Shown: positions 59,142 to 64,000 of the stretch, one piece after another
Position numbering within the stretch: the stretch's first letter is position 1
Layout of the letters: each line of letters opens with the position of its first letter
From: an uncultured Oscillospiraceae bacterium
GTDB lineage: Bacteria > Bacillota > Clostridia > Oscillospirales > Oscillospiraceae
Direction of reading: 5' to 3'
Length of the DNA stretch: 64,000 bases
Assembly (NCBI GenBank): GCA_934512135.1
Contig: CAKSWT010000005.1
Location: forward strand, 1 to 64,000
Program-made: the position numbers and the translations under genes
The notes under the pieces: model-generated
Told to the model about the DNA's origin: nothing
The model's database searches: none
The model's input: the letters and a program-made list of their open reading frames with translations, nothing else

Positions 59142-61479
59142 GTTTATCATATTGGATGGGGCCATGGGCACCATGCTCCAGGCGGCGGGGCTGCCTGTGG
59201 GCCAGCTGCCGGAGCTGTGGAATTTGACCCATCCGGACATTGTGGCGGACATCCAGCGAAGCTATGTGGAGGCCGGCAGCCAGGTGATCTACGCCAACAC
59301 CTTCGGAGCCAACCGGCATAAGATCGCTGGCTGCGGCCACAGCGTGGAGGAGATCATCGCCGGAGGCGTCCGGGCGGCCCGAATGGCGGCCCGGGATGCC
59401 GACGTAAAGGTGGCCCTGGATATCGGACCCATTGGACAGCTGCTGGAGCCTCTGGGGATCCTGTCCTTCGAGGAGGCCTATGACATCTATCGGGAGATGG
59501 TGGTGGCCGGGGAACGGGCCGGAGCGGATCTGGTGATCTTTGAGACCATGAGCGATCTTTATGAGGTGAAGGCCGCAGTGCTGGCGGCAAAGGAGCACAC
59601 CAAGCTGCCGGTCTGGGTGACGATGACCTTTGAGGCCACGGGACGGACCTTTGTGGGGGTTACGGTCCCGGCCATGGCCCTGACCCTGACGGGACTGGGA
59701 GTGGACGCCATGGGCTTTAACTGTTCCCTTGGCCCAAAGGAGCTGCTGCCCATGATGGAGGAGCTGTGCCATTGGACTGAGGTTCCTCTGATTTTGAAAC
59801 CCAATGCGGGATTGCCGGATCCGGCCACGGGGGCCTATACCATCACCCCGGAGGAGTTTGCCTGGGAGCTGGCCCCGGCGGCAGAGCTGGGCGTACAGAT
59901 TTTCGGCGGCTGCTGCGGCACCACGCCGGAGTTTATTGCGGCCCTTCGCCGGGAGTTGGCCGGAAAAACTCCGGTACCGCGGAGTAAGCCGGACCGGCAC
60001 GGCGTCTGCTCTCCCACCAATACCGCAGAACTCTCCGGGGTTCGGGTCATTGGAGAGCGCATCAATCCCACCGGGAAAAAGCGATTTCAGCAGGCGCTCC
60101 GGGAGGGAGACATGGGCTACATTCTGGAAAAGGGAATGGAGCAGCAGGACGCCGGGGCAGAGATCCTGGATGTGAATGTGGGTCTGCCGGGGCTGAACGA
60201 GCCGGAGATGATGACCCGGGTGGTGAAATCCCTGCAGGCGGTGGTGGACCTGCCCCTTCAGATCGACTCCTCGGATCCGGCGGCCATTGAGGCGGGGCTG
60301 CGGGCCTACAACGGCAAGGCCATTGTGAACTCCGTCAACGGAAACCGGGAGGTGCTGGAGAATATCCTGCCGCTGTGCAAAAAATACGGCGCGGCGGTGG
60401 TGGGCCTGGCCATGGACCATGAGGGAATCCCCCAAACCGCAGAGCAGCGAATCAACATCGCAAAGCGGATTTTGGATGCGGCGCTGGAGTTCGGCATCCC
60501 TAAGGAGGATGTATTCATTGACTGCCTGACCCTGACGGTTTCCGCGCAGCAGGAGCAGGCGGCGGAAACCCTAAAGGCCGTGGGGTATGTGACGGAGGAA
60601 TTGGGACTGCACACGGTATTGGGCGTCAGCAATATCTCCTTTGGCCTTCCCGCCCGGGAACATATCACCGTGAGTTTTTTGACCCAGGCCATGTATGCGG
60701 GGCTGGATCTTCCAATTGTGAATCCCAATCAGACGGCGATTATGGATGCGGTGGCCTCCTTCCGGGTGCTTTCCGGCCAGGACAAGGACAGCGCCGCGTA
60801 CATTGAGCGGTTTGCCAATGCGTCCGGCGGAGAGGCGGCGCCGGCGCCGGTGTCCGCCCAGATGACCATTGAAACGGCCATTGCCCGAGGCCTCAAGGAG
60901 GAGACGGCGGCCCTGACCAAAAAAGCCCTGGAGGCCATGAGCGAGCTGGATGTGGTGAACACTCAGCTGATTCCGGCGCTGGACCTGGTGGGGGATCGAT
61001 ATGAAAAGCAGGAGATTTTCCTGCCACAGCTGATCAACGCGGCCAATGCGGCCTGTGAGGGCTTTGAGGTCATCAAGGAGCGCATCGCCCAAAAGGGGGC
61101 GGGCTCCGTGAGCAAGGGGAAAATCGTCATTGCCACGGTGCAGGGAGACATCCACGACATCGGAAAGAATATCGTCAAGGTGGTTCTGGAGAACTACGGC
61201 TACACCGTAATTGATCTGGGGCGGGACGTGCCCGTTCAGAGGGTGGTGGACGCGGTGATCCGGGAGGACGTCAAGCTGGTGGGACTGTCGGCACTGATGA
61301 CCACCACGGTGGTGAGCATGGCCGAGACCATTGAGGCCATCCGAAAAAGCGGCCACGACTGCAAGATCTGGGTAGGCGGCGCAGTGCTGACGCCGGAATA
61401 CGCCAGGGAAATCGGGGCGGACTTCTATGCCAAGGATGCCAAACAGAGCGTAGACATTGCCCGGCAGGTGCTGGGATAA
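59128..61479 (+). CDS. metH: Cobalamin-dependent methionine synthase without reactivation domain
   Basis: A 783-residue enzyme transferring the methyl group of methyl-THF through cobalamin to homocysteine. Domains run in order: homocysteine S-methyltransferase (about 1-285, zinc Cys in FGGCCGTTPE), pterin-binding (about 300-560, GERINPTGKK), cobalamin cap and cobalamin-binding (about 590-783). The cobalt-ligating H676 lies in GDIHDIGKN. Full-length MetH has about 1,200 residues. The missing C-terminal module is the product of the preceding gene. The start is GTG 59128 with AAAGGAG upstream, overlapping the preceding gene. Confidence 0.93.
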   Translation: MENSEFIILDGAMGTMLQAAGLPVGQLPELWNLTHPDIVADIQRSYVEAGSQVIYANTFGANRHKIAGCGHSVEEIIAGGVRAARMAARDADVKVALDIGPIGQLLEPLGILSFEEAYDIYREMVVAGERAGADLVIFETMSDLYEVKAAVLAAKEHTKLPVWVTMTFEATGRTFVGVTVPAMALTLTGLGVDAMGFNCSLGPKELLPMMEELCHWTEVPLILKPNAGLPDPATGAYTITPEEFAWELAPAAELGVQIFGGCCGTTPEFIAALRRELAGKTPVPRSKPDRHGVCSPTNTAELSGVRVIGERINPTGKKRFQQALREGDMGYILEKGMEQQDAGAEILDVNVGLPGLNEPEMMTRVVKSLQAVVDLPLQIDSSDPAAIEAGLRAYNGKAIVNSVNGNREVLENILPLCKKYGAAVVGLAMDHEGIPQTAEQRINIAKRILDAALEFGIPKEDVFIDCLTLTVSAQQEQAAETLKAVGYVTEELGLHTVLGVSNISFGLPAREHITVSFLTQAMYAGLDLPIVNPNQTAIMDAVASFRVLSGQDKDSAAYIERFANASGGEAAPAPVSAQMTIETAIARGLKEETAALTKKALEAMSELDVVNTQLIPALDLVGDRYEKQEIFLPQLINAANAACEGFEVIKERIAQKGAGSVSKGKIVIATVQGDIHDIGKNIVKVVLENYGYTVIDLGRDVPVQRVVDAVIREDVKLVGLSALMTTTVVSMAETIEAIRKSGHDCKIWVGGAVLTPEYAREIGADFYAKDAKQSVDIARQVLG

Positions 61480-61489
61480 AGGAGATACC

Positions 61490-63262
61490 ATGGAGATTCA
61501 AAGCTATTTAGAGAGACATATTCTGCTGTTTGACGGAGCCATGGGCACCTATTACGCAGAGCGAAACCCCCAGGCCGAGGGAGCCTGCGAGCTGGCCAAC
61601 CTGACCAGTCCCCAGGAAATCCTGGCCATTCACAGAGCCTATCTGGAGGCGGGCTGCCGGGCCATCCAGACCAATACCTTCGGAGCGAACCGGCAGACCA
61701 TGGGGCAGGCGCTGTGTGAAAAAGTTCTAAAGGCGGGCTATGAGCTTGCCCGGGAGGCGGCAGGGGAGGAGGCCTTTGTCTTTGCGGACATTGGACCGGT
61801 GACGGTGACGGACAACGGAGACCTGCTGGAGGAGTACCGCTTTTTGGTGGACCGCTTTCTGGAGATGGGGGCCAAGTATTTTCTGCTGGAGACCAACGGC
61901 CAGGACACCGGCCTCCATGAGACGGCGGCGTACATCAAGGCGCGTCAGCCGGATGCCTTTGTCATTGTTTCCTTTGCGGCCCAGCCGGATGGATTTACCC
62001 GGTCCGGTCAGCTGGTTCAAACCCTGTACCACAGAGCGGTGCAGGATCCCAATATTGATGCGTCCGGCCTGAACTGCGTGTCCGGGGCCAGGCATATGGA
62101 GAAGCTGGTGGATACCCTGGAGCGCCCGGAACGGGGAATCCTCTCGGTGATGCCCAATGCGGGGTACCCCACGGTGCTGGGGGGACGGACCTACTATGAC
62201 GGCGACCCCAAGTATTTTGCCCACCAGCTGGGTGAACTGGCCGGGAAGGGCGCAAGGATTCTGGGGGGCTGCTGCGGTACCACCCCGGTGCATATGGCCG
62301 AGGCGGCCAAGGTCCTGGCGCTGGAACGGCCCCGAAAGGTGACGCTTTCGGCGACGGCAGCGGCACCGGAGAAGCGCCAAGGGGAGAACCGCTTCTGGGA
62401 GGCCCTTTGCGATCCCCATCGCCGCCCCATTGCGGTGGAGCTGGATCCCCCGGAGGGCGCCGACGTGACCAGATTTATGGCCGGAGCCAGGGAACTTCAG
62501 GAGAACGGTGCGGCGGCCATTACCATTGCGGACTGCCCCATTGCCCGGGCCAGAATGGATTCCAGCCTTCTGGCCTGCAAGCTCCGGCGAGAGCTGGGGA
62601 TCGAGGCGCTGCCCCATATGACCTGTCGGGACCGCAATCTAAACGCCACCAAGGCGCTGCTCCTGGGGCTTTGCGCTGAGGATGTCCACAATGTGCTGGT
62701 GGTCACGGGAGACCCCATTCCCTCAGCCAGCAGGGATGAGGTGAAAAGCGTCTACAACTTCAACTCCCGGATGCTGGCAAACTTTGTGACAGCTCTAAAC
62801 GACACGGTGCTGCCCCAGCCCTTCCAGGTCTATGGGGCGCTGAACCTCAATGCGGTGAACTTCCAGGTGCAGCTGCGGCTGGCCCGACAGAAGATGGACC
62901 ATGGAGTCTGCGGCTTTTTGACCCAGCCGGTGCTGACCCGGCAGGCGCTGGACAATCTAAAGCTGGCCCGGGAGACCCTGGAGGGCAAGATTTTGGGCGG
63001 GATTATTCCCGTGGTCAGCCAGCGGAACGCCCTGTTTATGAACAGCGAGGTGGCCGGCATCACCGTAGACCCCCAGATTGTTGCGCTGTACGAAGGCAAG
63101 GACCGGGCGCAGGGGGAGGAGCTGGCGGTAAAGATCTCCACGGAAATCGCCAAGGAAATCGCCCCCTATGTGGACGGCTTCTATCTGATGACGCCCTTTG
63201 GCCGGACGGGGCTGATGGCCCGCATTATGGCCTCGATCCGGGAAAATCATCTGACAGAGTGA
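61490..63262 (+). CDS. Bifunctional homocysteine S-methyltransferase / methylene-THF reductase
   Basis: A 590-residue fusion. Residues about 1-290 are a homocysteine-methyltransferase domain (LLFDGAMGTYY; GGCCGTTPVH with zinc Cys). Residues about 305-590 are methylene-tetrahydrofolate reductase (PIAVELDPPEGAD, NVLVVTGDP, FLTQPVLTRQ). The reductase supplies methyl-THF to MetH next door. In such fusions the methyltransferase part may replace MetH or hold homocysteine. AAAGGAGATACC precedes the ATG, 10 bases after metH. The three genes form a complete methionine-regenerating unit. Confidence 0.93.
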   Translation: MEIQSYLERHILLFDGAMGTYYAERNPQAEGACELANLTSPQEILAIHRAYLEAGCRAIQTNTFGANRQTMGQALCEKVLKAGYELAREAAGEEAFVFADIGPVTVTDNGDLLEEYRFLVDRFLEMGAKYFLLETNGQDTGLHETAAYIKARQPDAFVIVSFAAQPDGFTRSGQLVQTLYHRAVQDPNIDASGLNCVSGARHMEKLVDTLERPERGILSVMPNAGYPTVLGGRTYYDGDPKYFAHQLGELAGKGARILGGCCGTTPVHMAEAAKVLALERPRKVTLSATAAAPEKRQGENRFWEALCDPHRRPIAVELDPPEGADVTRFMAGARELQENGAAAITIADCPIARARMDSSLLACKLRRELGIEALPHMTCRDRNLNATKALLLGLCAEDVHNVLVVTGDPIPSASRDEVKSVYNFNSRMLANFVTALNDTVLPQPFQVYGALNLNAVNFQVQLRLARQKMDHGVCGFLTQPVLTRQALDNLKLARETLEGKILGGIIPVVSQRNALFMNSEVAGITVDPQIVALYEGKDRAQGEELAVKISTEIAKEIAPYVDGFYLMTPFGRTGLMARIMASIRENHLTE

Positions 63263-63296
63263 CATAAAAATCTTGAAAAGGAAGGAAGAAAGAATC

Positions 63297-64000
63297 ATGA
63301 ACAAGGAAATCAATCAGGAATTTTTGAATCAGGCGGCAGAGCAGTTTGCCACGGAGACCAGAAACCGCATTGCCATGAACGCCACGGTGTCCTCCGGAAT
63401 TCGGAAGGCCGCAGAGAATCCCCTGACGGCCCGGGAGGACCGGCACACCTTCTCCATCAGCCTGGAGCAGGGGGACATCACCAATCAGAAGCAGAGTGGC
63501 CGGTGCTGGATGTTCGCAGCCCTGAATACCATGCGCTTTCAGGTGATGCGGCATCTGAACCTCAAGACCTTCGAGCTCTCCCAGGCCTATCCGCTGTTCT
63601 ATGACAAGCTGGAAAAGAGCAACTACTTCCTGGAAAACATTCTGGAGACCCTGGAGGAGCCCACAGAGGGACGCCTGATTGCCTTTCTGTTGTCCTTACC
63701 GCTGGGGGACGGCGGCCAGTGGGACATGTTTGTGGGGCTGGCGGAGAAGTACGGCGTGGTGCCTAAGGAGGCCATGCCCGAGAGCTTCTCCTCCTCGGCC
63801 ACGGCGGATATGGACGCCTATATGACCGAAAAACTCCGGGAGGATGCCTGCATTTTGCGGACGGCTTATCAAAACGGTACATCCAAGGAGGCCCTTCGGG
63901 AGAAGAAGGAGCAGATGCTCCAGGAGATCTACCGGATGCTCTGCATTTGCCTGGGAACACCTCCGACCCGGTTTACCTTTGAAGCCCGGGACAAGGACGG
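63297..64000 (+). CDS. pepC: C1-family aminopeptidase (PepC/bleomycin hydrolase), 5' part
   Basis: The frame starts at ATG 63297 with AAGGAAG upstream and runs off the window end, so only about 234 residues of some 440-450 are visible. The papain-like catalytic Cys70 is in QKQSGRCWMFAALN. FELSQAYPLFYDKLEKSNYFLE and GDGGQWDMFVGLAEKYGVVP are characteristic. The family is a cytoplasmic, usually hexameric, cysteine aminopeptidase that trims peptides. The catalytic His and Asn lie beyond the window. Confidence 0.93.
   Translation, partial: MNKEINQEFLNQAAEQFATETRNRIAMNATVSSGIRKAAENPLTAREDRHTFSISLEQGDITNQKQSGRCWMFAALNTMRFQVMRHLNLKTFELSQAYPLFYDKLEKSNYFLENILETLEEPTEGRLIAFLLSLPLGDGGQWDMFVGLAEKYGVVPKEAMPESFSSSATADMDAYMTEKLREDACILRTAYQNGTSKEALREKKEQMLQEIYRMLCICLGTPPTRFTFEARDKD

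Noticed and set aside
1..64000. tRNA or rRNA genes, insertion sequences, integrases, phage genes, CRISPR arrays, replication origin
   Set aside because: None was recognised on reading both strands. The DnaD and DnaC-like genes alone do not mark an origin.

Overview
The window looks like chromosomal DNA of a GC-rich, anaerobic Clostridia-type Firmicute, most likely an Oscillospiraceae-like gut bacterium. This rests on AGGAGG-type ribosome binding sites, Ala/Ser-rich lipoprotein linkers, a T-box leader, DnaD- and DnaC-type replication proteins, a GatCAB transamidation operon, a K+-dependent membrane pyrophosphatase and cobalamin-dependent methionine synthesis. The assignment is inference: no rRNA or other taxonomic marker is present. 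I see no tRNA or rRNA genes, insertion sequences, prophage or CRISPR array. Sequence composition looks even throughout.

Layout. 1-8.5 kb: end of a beta-helix protein gene, a patatin-like hydrolase, a membrane-anchored M23 peptidase, a four-gene BMP/nucleoside-type ABC transporter behind a structured leader, and a DUF212 membrane protein. 8.5-14.8 kb (minus strand): a SnoaL-like protein, then the transamidation operon aspS::gatC fusion - gatA - gatB under a T-box whose specifier can be read as both a Glu and an Asn codon. 14.9-18.8 kb: an amidase, the pyrophosphatase hppA, a 77-residue protein with its own promoter, and two copies of a hairpin-rich dispersed repeat. 18.8-26.8 kb: a RlhA-like U32 protein, maf, mreC, mreD, a class B penicillin-binding protein, a DnaD-domain protein and a DnaC-like loader in one tight run.

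26.8-35.9 kb: galE, a PHP phosphoesterase, a second beta-helix protein with a collagen-like insert, a cold-shock gene with an attenuator-like leader, murA, a DUF2207 membrane protein, gtrA and tadA. 36.0-45.4 kb: a ten-gene surface-polysaccharide operon (rmlA, a phosphoglycosyltransferase, glf, a DUF4422 protein, licD, tagD, GT2, a ligase/polymerase, a flippase and an acyltransferase). 45.7-48.5 kb: larE-larB-larC for the nickel-pincer cofactor, without larA. 48.5-55.9 kb: a TauE/SafE permease, a polar amino-acid ABC transporter, an orphan solute-binding lipoprotein and a LysR regulator.

55.9-64 kb: a UbiD-UbiX-LpdD-like decarboxylase operon, a split methionine synthase (reactivation protein, catalytic MetH lacking that domain, and a homocysteine methyltransferase/MTHFR fusion), and the start of a PepC aminopeptidase. 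Linked functions are cell-wall growth (mreCD, penicillin-binding protein, murA, amidase), export of a phospho-substituted polysaccharide, tRNA-dependent Asn/Gln formation, and one-carbon metabolism. The signals most worth a second look are the aspS::gatC fusion with its two-codon T-box, the multi-hairpin repeat at 18.4 kb, the cold-shock leader, the 5' helix of the BMP operon, and the collagen-like insert in one of two paralogous beta-helix proteins.
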